Source: an uncultured Eubacteriales bacterium (GTDB lineage Bacteria > Bacillota > Clostridia > Oscillospirales > CAG-272). Taken from it: a stretch of DNA of 14,810 bases. The stretch covers positions 1 to 14,810 of the forward strand of contig CAKSOR010000017.1 of the NCBI GenBank assembly GCA_934477985.1. The letters are read 5' to 3'. The notes beneath the pieces are model-generated. The model was not told the origin of the DNA. It did no database searches and was given only the letters and a program-made list of their open reading frames with translations. The position numbers and the translations under genes are program-made. Below, one piece after another: positions 1-5,791 of the stretch (its first letter is position 1; each line of letters begins with the position of its first letter).

Positions 1-80
1 AAATTGTCGCTCGTTTTCGGCGGAAAAACCTCGAACGAAAGGCTCGGTCTGTCGGCGTTTATTATATCGGTAATTTTCAT
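1..80 (-). CDS. metF: Methylenetetrahydrofolate reductase, N-terminal fragment (cut by window edge)
   Basis: Reading the minus strand from an ATG at 80-78 gives 26 codons with no stop before the edge. The peptide begins MKITDIINADRP and continues SLSFEVFPPKT, matching the conserved N-terminal strand of MetF/MTHFR proteins (S-F-E-x-F-P-P-K), which carries a catalytic glutamate. The enzyme reduces 5,10-methylene-THF to 5-methyl-THF for methionine synthesis, in the cytoplasm, using FAD. A GGAGG ribosome binding site lies at 86-90, 5 bases before the ATG. About 10% of the protein is visible, so the family call rests on this one motif. The gene diverges from the sigma factor gene at 220. Its predicted leader is only about 20 bases, so there is no room for a SAM riboswitch or T-box. 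Confidence 0.82.
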   Translation of the reverse strand, partial: MKITDIINADRPSLSFEVFPPKTSDN

Positions 81-108
81 TTTGACCTCCAAAAAACTGG
101 TTTTAATC

Positions 109-138
109 ATTATATCACTTTTCCGATGAAGAAATCAA
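109..138 (-). promoter_or_regulatory. Predicted promoter of metF
   Basis: On the minus strand TTGATT (138-133) and TATAAT (114-109) are separated by 18 bases, placing the start of transcription near 102, about 22 bases before the metF ATG. Confidence 0.65.
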
Positions 139-148
139 GCGAAAACTA

Positions 149-176
149 TTGCAAAATTTTCAAAATGTGATATAAT
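149..176 (+). promoter_or_regulatory. Predicted promoter of the sigma/anti-sigma operon
   Basis: TTGCAA (149-154) and TATAAT (171-176) are separated by 16 bases, with an extended -10 TG at 168-169. It lies divergently beside the metF promoter. It looks like a vegetative sigma-A promoter. I see no distinct second motif of the kind an autoregulated ECF promoter would show. Confidence 0.6.
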
Positions 177-219
177 ATTTCCATAAAGACTGCGTCTGTT
201 TCTTCAGGAGGGAAAGCAT

Positions 220-768
220 ATGACTGACGAAAGCATAATCGAGCTCTATTTCGCGCGGAACGAGGCGGCTCTGACCGAGACCGACCGGAGCTACGGCGCG
301 TTCTGCCGCCGCATCGCGCTGAATATTCTGACAATTATAGAAGACGCCGAGGAGTGCGTCAACGACACCTACTTAAAGGCGTGGAACAGCATCCCACCAA
401 CCCGCCCGAACTCCCTGCGGGCGTTTTTAGGGAGCATCACACGCAATCTCTCGATCAGCCGCTACCGTGCGAATCACGCCGAAAAGCGAGGCACGGCGCT
501 GCTTTTCTCGGAGCTCGGCGAGTGCCTGCCCGAGCCGGCGAGCGAGGGGGACTTTGACGAGCGGCATCTTGTTCAGACGATAAACGAGTGGCTGCGTTCA
601 CTGCCCGACACCGAGCGTGCGCTCTTCGTGCGACGTTATTTCTCGGGCGACGATGTGAAAACACTGGCAAAGCTCTGCGGCGTGACACAGAACCACATGG
701 CGCAGAAAATGTTTAAACTGCGCAAAAAACTACGCGATAAGCTCGAAAGTGAGGGATTTTGCATATGA
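220..768 (+). CDS. ECF-like sigma-70 family RNA polymerase sigma factor
   Basis: A 182-residue protein with the two-domain layout of a group 4 (ECF-type) sigma factor. Region 2 spans about residues 8-88, with the core motif EDAEECVNDTYLKAWNSIPP (41-60) followed by FLGSITRNLSISRYR, which matches the family's region 2.2-2.4 pattern. Region 4 spans about 118-176, with SLPDTERALFVRRYF and a helix-turn-helix near 146-170 (LAKLCGVTQNHMAQKMFKLRK). The two are joined by a short acidic linker without region 3, and the length is normal for the class. It should direct RNA polymerase to a small regulon in response to an envelope or environmental signal; the signal cannot be read from the sequence. The ATG at 220 has AGGAGG at 207-212. 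The stop overlaps the start of the next gene (ATGA), so the two proteins are probably made in a coupled ratio, as usual for sigma/anti-sigma pairs. Confidence 0.88.
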   Translation: MTDESIIELYFARNEAALTETDRSYGAFCRRIALNILTIIEDAEECVNDTYLKAWNSIPPTRPNSLRAFLGSITRNLSISRYRANHAEKRGTALLFSELGECLPEPASEGDFDERHLVQTINEWLRSLPDTERALFVRRYFSGDDVKTLAKLCGVTQNHMAQKMFKLRKKLRDKLESEGFCI

Positions 769-1358
769 ACGCGGGCGATTTATTTGACGCGATCGGGCAG
801 ATCGACGGCGATCTGATTGATTTCGCCGAGGAATACGATTTCAAAGCGCGCAAAAAGCTTCCGTCAATGAAGTATCTGCTCACCGCGGCTGCAATCGTGC
901 TGGTCGTCGGTCTGACACCCGGAATCCGGTCGCTCATCAATTTCATGTCAGGCAGAGCAGGCACGGCCTGCGACGAAGCCGCGCCCGAAGCCCGCGATAC
1001 ATTCACCGAGACCGGAATGTCGGACATAGACGGCGCCACGACCGATCCGGAATGTGCGTCGCGACCTGACAATAAAGCGTCGGACGTCCTTCTCGCCGAG
1101 CTCCGCGGAGTCGGTAAAACAAAGCTCGTCTGCCGCGTTCCTGATGGCGCGAAGCTGACCGCGATCGGCATGACCGAGGTCGAGCCGGGCGTCTTCGAAA
1201 TCGAAAATGACGGCGAATGGGTCGTGAAGCTCCTGATTGAATCCGAAAATCCGCTGAATCCTGATGAAATCATCTTCGAGACAACCGGAGAATCGATTGA
1301 ATTCACAGTCGATCTGCGCCAGCCCAGCGACGAAGACATAAAAGAATTTACAAATTAG
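765..1358 (+). CDS. Single-pass membrane protein, putative anti-sigma factor
   Basis: A 197-residue protein starting at the ATG that overlaps the sigma factor stop (ATGA, 765-768), with GAGGGA just upstream at 751-756. A TTG start six bases earlier is possible but less likely. An acidic N-terminal segment of about 34 residues (LFDAIGQIDGDLIDFAEEYD) is followed by one hydrophobic helix (about 36-52, YLLTAAAIVLVVGL) and an extracytoplasmic part of about 140 residues rich in Asp and Glu. The N-terminal I-G-x-I-D pattern resembles small membrane proteins that I recall beside clostridial ECF-like sigma factors. The topology fits a cytoplasmic sigma-binding tail tethered to the membrane. There is no zinc-binding HxxxCxxC motif, so it is not a ZAS-type anti-sigma factor. 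The role rests on gene position and topology. The stop codon overlaps that of the convergent gene. Confidence 0.65.
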   Translation: MNAGDLFDAIGQIDGDLIDFAEEYDFKARKKLPSMKYLLTAAAIVLVVGLTPGIRSLINFMSGRAGTACDEAAPEARDTFTETGMSDIDGATTDPECASRPDNKASDVLLAELRGVGKTKLVCRVPDGAKLTAIGMTEVEPGVFEIENDGEWVVKLLIESENPLNPDEIIFETTGESIEFTVDLRQPSDEDIKEFTN

Positions 1359-1978
1359 TCTTTATTACCATTCCAGAGTTCAATAACACAGTCTATATTG
1401 TCAATTATAAACTGTTGTGCCTCGGTAGGATACAGCAAAATGCTGTAGTGCTCGCCCGATTCCTCGCGGACACGCTCCTCGGAAAAGATTCCGAGCGCGC
1501 TTCCCTGCTCGGTCGGGCGCATCTTCCCGTTCTCGTCGGGCTCAAGCATGCCGATCGACGCCATCCATTTTACAAATGTACTATACCCGATTGACCGCGT
1601 TCCCTCGCCGCATGCCTGCTCGGTAAGCATCCGCATGAAATTCGTCGCGGGCATGGCTTTGTCGCTCGCATGAAGCAACGAGCGGTTCTCGTCGGTGATG
1701 GCGAAACGCGGCTTTTGTGGCTTCGTCTCACGCTGTTCGCGAGGTTTGCGTGGCGCTCGCGGCGTTCTGGGAGTCCACGCCGGCTGTTGATACAGCGCTT
1801 CCAGCTCGTTTTCAAGCCGGCTTGCAGAATACGCCAGGCAGCGCGAAATTTTCGGGTCCATAACGATGTCGCTCGGCGAAACCCGCCTGCCATCGAGCGG
1901 ATTGAAGCCGTTCGAAAGGCTCTGAAGGTAGATTATCGCGCGTTTCAGAAGTTCATTTTCATCATAATTTGCGGGCAT
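1355..1978 (-). CDS. Uncharacterised two-domain protein with KilAC-like C-terminus
   Basis: A 207-residue protein I do not recognise as a named family. The N-terminal domain (about 1-64) contains LLKRAIIYLQSLSNGFNPLDG and KISRCLAYSASRLENELEALY, a helical pattern seen in uncharacterised Firmicutes proteins. A Pro/Arg/Lys-rich linker (about 66-92) could contact nucleic acid. The C-terminal domain (about 93-205) includes FVKWMASIGMLEPDENGKMR, then PTEQGSALGIFSEERV. The order K-W/L-x6-G-x-L..., P-T-x-x-(S/A)-x-x-L-G-(I/L)-F recalls the C-terminal KilAC domain of phage antirepressors, suggesting a winged-helix-like DNA-binding module. That is an inference from pattern only. GGAGG at 1986-1990 fixes the ATG at 1978. 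It is divergent from the HerA-type ATPase from a shared promoter region, so a joint role in DNA handling is possible but unproven. It overlaps the convergent gene by 4 bases. Confidence 0.7.
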   Translation of the reverse strand: MPANYDENELLKRAIIYLQSLSNGFNPLDGRRVSPSDIVMDPKISRCLAYSASRLENELEALYQQPAWTPRTPRAPRKPREQRETKPQKPRFAITDENRSLLHASDKAMPATNFMRMLTEQACGEGTRSIGYSTFVKWMASIGMLEPDENGKMRPTEQGSALGIFSEERVREESGEHYSILLYPTEAQQFIIDNIDCVIELWNGNKD

Positions 1979-2006
1979 AGCAATTCCTCCAAGTTTTATT
2001 GAGAAT

Positions 2007-2035
2007 ATTATACAATATTTTTATCAAAAAGTCAA
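2007..2035 (-). promoter_or_regulatory. Predicted promoter of the 1355-1978 gene
   Basis: On the minus strand TTGACT (2035-2030), a 17-base spacer and TATAAT (2012-2007): close to the sigma-A consensus. The predicted start of transcription is near 2000, about 20 bases before the ATG. Confidence 0.78.
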
Positions 2036-2054
2036 GCATTCTACTTGACTTTTT
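2026..2054. repeat. Perfect inverted repeat joining two divergent -35 boxes
   Basis: AAAAAGTCAAG (2026-2036) and its exact complement CTTGACTTTTT (2044-2054) are separated by 7 bases. Each arm contains one -35 box (TTGACT) of the two divergent promoters. It could be an operator that controls both genes together, or two similar promoters that happen to be back to back. The arms are AT-rich, making a transcription terminator unlikely. Confidence 0.75.
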
Positions 2055-2072
2055 TGCAAATTGTGGTATAAT
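2045..2072 (+). promoter_or_regulatory. Predicted promoter of the HerA-type ATPase gene
   Basis: TTGACT (2045-2050), a 16-base spacer and TATAAT (2067-2072), with an extended -10 TG at 2064-2065. The start of transcription should be near 2079, giving a leader of about 84 bases (to 2162) with no strong structure that I can see and a modest AAGGA site at 2150-2154. Confidence 0.75.
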
Positions 2073-2162
2073 ATTTATATGAGTTCCGATCGGCGATGTC
2101 GGTGCGGGATATGAAATTAGTTACATAGCATGCTGTTGTATGGCTGCTGAAAGGACAGAAAA

Positions 2163-3716
2163 ATGGTAGAAAACGGCAAAATCTACATGGGACTCGCCGA
2201 GAATTTCGACGGCGGCGAGCGCGAAAAAGTTTACATGCACCTGAATCAGTGCAACCGTCACGGACTGATCGCGGGTGCGAGCGGCACGGGAAAAACGATT
2301 ACTATGAAGGTGATGGCCGAGTCGTTTTCCGCGGCTGGAGTCCCGGTCTTCCTCTGCGACGTCAAAGGTGACGTCTCGGGAATCTGCGAGCCGGGCGTCG
2401 ACAATCCGGGAATGCAGAAGCGCATCGACAAGTTCGGAATCCGCGATAGCTTCAAATATCGCGCGTTTCCTACCGTTTTCTACGATATTTACGGCAAGGG
2501 CGGGCATCCCGTGCGCACAACGATTTCCGACATCGGCCCCTCCCTGCTCTCGCAGATTCTCGGTCTGACTGAGGTTCAGGAGGGCGTGCTCAACACGATC
2601 TTCCGCATCGCCGACGACAAGGGGCTCAAGATTATCGACATGAAGGACCTTCGCGCGGTGATAAATTTCGTCGCTGAGCATCGAACCGAGTACACAATCC
2701 AGTACGGCAACATGGCGGCGCAGAGCATCGGCGCGATCACGCGAGCGCTCATCCCGCTCGAGGAACAGGGAGGCGAAACTTTTTTCGGTGAGCCGGAAAT
2801 TGACCTCAATGACTGGCTCAGAACCGCTCCGGACGGGCGCGGATTCGTAAATGTTCTGCATTGTGTCGACGTCATCAAATATCCGAAGCTGTATTCGACC
2901 TTCGTTCTCTGGATGATGGCGGAATTGTTCGAGGAATTGCCCGAAGTCGGCGACCTTGACAAGCCGAAGCTGGTGTTTTTCTTCGACGAAGCGCATCTTC
3001 TCTTCAAGGACGCGCCGAAAGCTCTTATTTCGAGGATCGAACAGACCGTAAAGTTGATCAGATCAAAGGGCGTAGGCATCTATTTCGTCACGCAATCGCC
3101 GTCCGATATCCCCGACAGCGTGCTCGCACAATTGTCAAACCGAGTCCAGCATGCCCTCCGTGCTTACACGCCGAGCGAGCAGAAAGCGGTCAGAACGGCG
3201 GCGCAGACCTTCCGCGCGAACCCGAATTTCAAGACCGAGGACGTCATAATGGAGCTCGGCACAGGCGAGGCGCTGACATCCTTCCTGGACGAAAAGGGCA
3301 TCCCGCAGATTGTTCAGAAAACATCGGTCATCTGCCCGGAAAGCCTGATGGCGCCTGCGTCTCCGTCAGCAAAGGAGCAGGCGATGCGCACCTCGCCAGT
3401 CACCGGAAAGTATGACAAATCGGTCGACAATGAGAGCGCCTTCGAGGTGCTTCAGAAGCAGTCAGAGGTTGACGCTGAGCGCGCGGAACTTGAGCGTCAG
3501 CGCGACGAATTAGAAGCAGAAAAGGAGAAGTTGGCGAAGGAAAAGGAAAAAGCCGCCGCTGAAGCCGCTAAGAAAGCCGAAAAAGAAGCCGCTAAACAGC
3601 AGGCAGCAAAGCAAAAAGCCGCCGAGCGCCGCAAATCCAAGATCGAAACCCAGCTCATCAGCACCGGTGGACAGCTTCTCCGCCGCGGATTGTTCGCGAT
3701 TCTGAAGAAGAAATAA
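2163..3716 (+). CDS. HerA/YjgR-type ATPase (DUF853 helicase-like family)
   Basis: A 517-residue protein matching the YjgR branch of the HerA/FtsK superfamily of hexameric DNA-pumping ATPases. The Walker A motif is GASGTGKT (38-45). VFLCDVKGDVSGI (62-74) is the conserved segment after the first strand. The Walker B motif is LVFFFDEAHLL (270-280). GVGIYFVTQSPSDIP (303-317) looks like a sensor with Gln, and RVQHALRAYTPSEQKA (327-342) is typical of YjgR. From about 430 to 495 the chain is a charged Ala/Lys/Glu-rich coiled coil, ending in a basic tail with RRGLFAILKKK. Length agrees with E. coli YjgR (about 500). The cellular role of YjgR proteins is not settled; DNA translocation or helicase activity is assumed from the superfamily. 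The ATG follows AAGGA at 2150-2154. It is a single-gene transcript between its own promoter and a strong terminator. Confidence 0.9.
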   Translation: MVENGKIYMGLAENFDGGEREKVYMHLNQCNRHGLIAGASGTGKTITMKVMAESFSAAGVPVFLCDVKGDVSGICEPGVDNPGMQKRIDKFGIRDSFKYRAFPTVFYDIYGKGGHPVRTTISDIGPSLLSQILGLTEVQEGVLNTIFRIADDKGLKIIDMKDLRAVINFVAEHRTEYTIQYGNMAAQSIGAITRALIPLEEQGGETFFGEPEIDLNDWLRTAPDGRGFVNVLHCVDVIKYPKLYSTFVLWMMAELFEELPEVGDLDKPKLVFFFDEAHLLFKDAPKALISRIEQTVKLIRSKGVGIYFVTQSPSDIPDSVLAQLSNRVQHALRAYTPSEQKAVRTAAQTFRANPNFKTEDVIMELGTGEALTSFLDEKGIPQIVQKTSVICPESLMAPASPSAKEQAMRTSPVTGKYDKSVDNESAFEVLQKQSEVDAERAELERQRDELEAEKEKLAKEKEKAAAEAAKKAEKEAAKQQAAKQKAAERRKSKIETQLISTGGQLLRRGLFAILKKK

Positions 3717-3744
3717 GCGATAGATAGCTTGCTATTTATCAGGC

Positions 3745-3785
3745 AAAGCAGCCCGATCGGAGCACTCCGACCGGGCTGCTTTTTT
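3745..3785 (+). terminator. Rho-independent terminator after the HerA-type ATPase
   Basis: Arms 3745-3761 and 3766-3782 form a 17-bp stem with one internal mismatch and a GCAC loop, and the 3' arm runs into TTTTTT at 3780-3785. A weaker AT-rich hairpin (3718-3740, GATAGATAGC/GCTATTTATC) precedes it. The stem ends against the stop codon of the convergent gene (3784-3786). It may also act on the minus strand, where only three Us follow. Confidence 0.92.
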
Positions 3786-5085
3786 ATTTCATGGAAATAG
3801 TTTCATCCGAAATATCGAGCGAAACGCGATAAAATTCGCTCATCGCGCGGATCATCCGCTCAGTGTCAAGCGAACCTGCGGTCTCGTAGGACGAATGCAT
3901 CGCGAGCTGCGCGATTCCGATGTCGACGGCGTTCATCGAAACCTGTGTGTTGGAAATATTTCCAAGCGTCGAGCCACCGCGCATGTCCGAGCGGTTGCAG
4001 AAGATCTGCAAGGGTGTCTCGGCGCTCTTGCAAATTTCACGGAATATCGCCGCGGATACGCCATCTGTAGTATACAGCTGAGCCGCGTTATATTTCATGA
4101 CAACGCCGCCATTGAGAAGAGGCTTGTGAGTCGGGTCAGCAAGCTCGGGATGGTTCGGGTGAACCGCGTGAGCGTTGTCAGCCGAGAGAAGCATCGACCG
4201 TGCGACAAGGCATCTGAAGTCCTCTTCATCATACCCAAGCGCTTTTGAGAGTCTTGATAAAACGTCATACAGGAAAGTCGACGCGGCGCCCTGTTTCGTG
4301 CCGCTGCCTACCTCTTCGTTATCCGCGATGAAGAGTACGGATATGGATTTTCCGGTATTCTCATAAATTGCCGAAGTGAACGCCTCGGTCGCAGAGAACG
4401 CGCATTGCAGATCGTCAAGCTTCGGTGAAGAGATGAATTCACCGTTAGCGCCCCAGACCGTCGGCTCCTGACGATTTACAAGATAGAGGTCATGACCAAT
4501 GATCTGGTCGGCCTCAACACCCGCGGTCTCGGCGATTTTCTTCATAAATGTATCCTTGTCGTCCTTTCCGCCGTAGAGCGGAACGAGGTCAATCGCCGGG
4601 TTATATGCAAGTCCGTCGTTGGATTTCTGCATATGAATCGCCACATGGGGAATGAGCAGCAGCGGCTCTGTCGAAACTAATTTCGACTTTATGCCGTTTT
4701 CGGTTCTGACAAGTATCCTTCCCGCGACTGAAAGCGGGCGGTCAAACCAGGAATCAAATATCATTCCGCCATAGCGCTCGGTGTTTATGCGCACATAATT
4801 TCCACCCTCAAGCTCCGGCTTATCCTTGATCTTGAAGGTCGGCGAGTCGGAATGCGACGCCGTGACCATGAATCCGCCGTCAATTTCTTCGGGAATTCTG
4901 ACCGCGATCAGCGACGAGCCATTTCTTGTCACGAAACAAGTTTCACCGCGTTTAATTTCCCACTTCTGACTCTCAACGAGCCTTTTGGCGCCTGCTTTTT
5001 CGAGTTTTTCCGCGACATTCGCGATTGCGTGAAAACAGCTCGGCGATGATTTGATAAAATCGAACAGTTTTTCATTTACATTCAT
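3784..5085 (-). CDS. M18 family metallo-aminopeptidase (aspartyl aminopeptidase type)
   Basis: A 433-residue cytoplasmic peptidase of family M18, which removes N-terminal, often acidic, residues from peptides using two metal ions. The expected ligands are in place: His78 in ASHSDSP, Asp225 in the LDDL segment, the DNEEVGS motif with Glu257/Glu258 (catalytic base and ligand), Asp303 in SADNAHAVHP, and His397 in AMHSSYE near the C-terminus. FDRPLSVAGR (114-123) is another M18 signature. Length is normal (about 420-480) and the domain looks intact. The ATG at 5085 has GAGGG at 5093-5097. It lies 26 bases downstream of the pseudouridine synthase gene and is probably co-transcribed with it; the pairing suggests no shared pathway. 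It ends beside the terminator at 3745-3785. Confidence 0.95.
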   Translation of the reverse strand: MNVNEKLFDFIKSSPSCFHAIANVAEKLEKAGAKRLVESQKWEIKRGETCFVTRNGSSLIAVRIPEEIDGGFMVTASHSDSPTFKIKDKPELEGGNYVRINTERYGGMIFDSWFDRPLSVAGRILVRTENGIKSKLVSTEPLLLIPHVAIHMQKSNDGLAYNPAIDLVPLYGGKDDKDTFMKKIAETAGVEADQIIGHDLYLVNRQEPTVWGANGEFISSPKLDDLQCAFSATEAFTSAIYENTGKSISVLFIADNEEVGSGTKQGAASTFLYDVLSRLSKALGYDEEDFRCLVARSMLLSADNAHAVHPNHPELADPTHKPLLNGGVVMKYNAAQLYTTDGVSAAIFREICKSAETPLQIFCNRSDMRGGSTLGNISNTQVSMNAVDIGIAQLAMHSSYETAGSLDTERMIRAMSEFYRVSLDISDETISMK

Positions 5086-5111
5086 AATATTCCCTCTGAA
5101 ATTTCACATTT

Positions 5112-5720
5112 TCACCTGTCTTCGAGCAAAATCCGCAGCTCATTTTCAGTCAGCTCGCGCCATTTTCCGGGTTCAAGCGCTTCGTCGAGCTCAAGACCGC
5201 CGATCCTGACGCGCTTCAGCGTAAAAACCCGGCACCCGACCGACTTTATCATCAGCTTGACCTGATGTTTTTTGCCCTCAGTGATTGTCAGAAATCCGGT
5301 TGTGACCGGACCTTCAGGATTTTTCAACCATTTTGAGCGATGCTGAGGCGGAATATTCTCGCGTTCATCCCAGACTTTCGAGTATCCGACCAGCTCGAGC
5401 CTCGACGGAGCAGCGATGTGATCCTTGTGGTAAAGCGCGATTCCCGATTCAATTGCATGCTTTTTATCGTCGTCTATATGCCCGAGGGCGCGGAAAAAAT
5501 ATCGCTTTTCGACATGATGTCTTGGCTGCATCAGCCGATTATCGAGCATTCCGTCGTCGGTGATTATCAAAAGTCCCTCGGTGTCGATGTCAAGCCGCCC
5601 GACCGGATGCAATCTGTCGCGCCACTCCTCCGGAAAATAGTCCATCACAGTCGCCTTCAGCTCATCGCGGCGCGCCGTGACGCAGTTTTTCGGCTTGTTG
5701 AACATGTAGTAAACTGGCAT
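5112..5720 (-). CDS. RsuA/RluB/E-type rRNA pseudouridine synthase without S4 domain
   Basis: A 202-residue protein that isomerises a uridine in rRNA to pseudouridine. The signature HPVGRLDIDTEGLL holds the catalytic Asp (residue 44), followed by LLIITDDG. The C-terminal half has TITEGKKHQVKLMIKSVG and TLKRVRIGGLELDEALEPGKWRELTENE, as in the RsuA/RluB/RluE/RluF group. There is no N-terminal S4 RNA-binding domain, so it is nearer RluE in layout. The target uridine cannot be told. I chose the ATG at 5720 because MPVYYMFNKPKNCVTA is the usual start of the catalytic domain and a weak AGAAGAG site lies upstream. A longer frame to 5774 would run through the terminator hairpin. No clear promoter lies between that hairpin and the ATG. 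It leads into the aminopeptidase gene. Confidence 0.9.
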   Translation of the reverse strand: MPVYYMFNKPKNCVTARRDELKATVMDYFPEEWRDRLHPVGRLDIDTEGLLIITDDGMLDNRLMQPRHHVEKRYFFRALGHIDDDKKHAIESGIALYHKDHIAAPSRLELVGYSKVWDERENIPPQHRSKWLKNPEGPVTTGFLTITEGKKHQVKLMIKSVGCRVFTLKRVRIGGLELDEALEPGKWRELTENELRILLEDR

Positions 5721-5745
5721 TTGTCTCTTCTCATAAAAAATCCGG

Positions 5746-5771
5746 AAAAAGCCGGATCTTGCGACCCGGCT
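5746..5771 (-). terminator. Terminator after the Gfo/Idh/MocA gene, with an overlapping second hairpin
   Basis: On the minus strand AGCCGGGTC and GATCCGGCT form a 9-bp stem (one G-U pair) closed by a GCAA tetraloop and followed by TTTTT (5750-5746). A second hairpin, ATCCGG/CCGGAT with a CTTTTT loop (5757-5740), reuses the 3' arm and is followed by six Ts (5740-5735). The two cannot form together. Confidence 0.85.
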
Positions 5772-5791
5772 CAACCGGAAATAGTTTCAAA

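Noticed and set aside
759..764. TTG start for the anti-sigma gene
   Set aside because: The ATG at 765 forms the usual ATGA coupling and is better spaced from GAGGGA.
713..1339. Long minus-strand open frame of 208 codons opposite the anti-sigma gene
   Set aside because: It is a shadow of the plus-strand gene, Ser-rich, has no ribosome binding site and no family motif.
2121..2996. Minus-strand open frame of 291 codons within the HerA-type ATPase gene
   Set aside because: Antisense to a clearly conserved gene with Walker motifs; low-complexity His/Arg/Val-rich product and no ribosome binding site.
3430..3660. Repetitive Lys/Ala/Glu-coding stretch as a DNA repeat or expansion
   Set aside because: It is a coiled-coil coding region with varied codons, as expected for the C-terminus of this ATPase family, without exact tandem units.
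5721..5774. Upstream start for the pseudouridine synthase
   Set aside because: It would place 18 extra codons over a terminator hairpin; the family starts at MPVYYMFNKPK.
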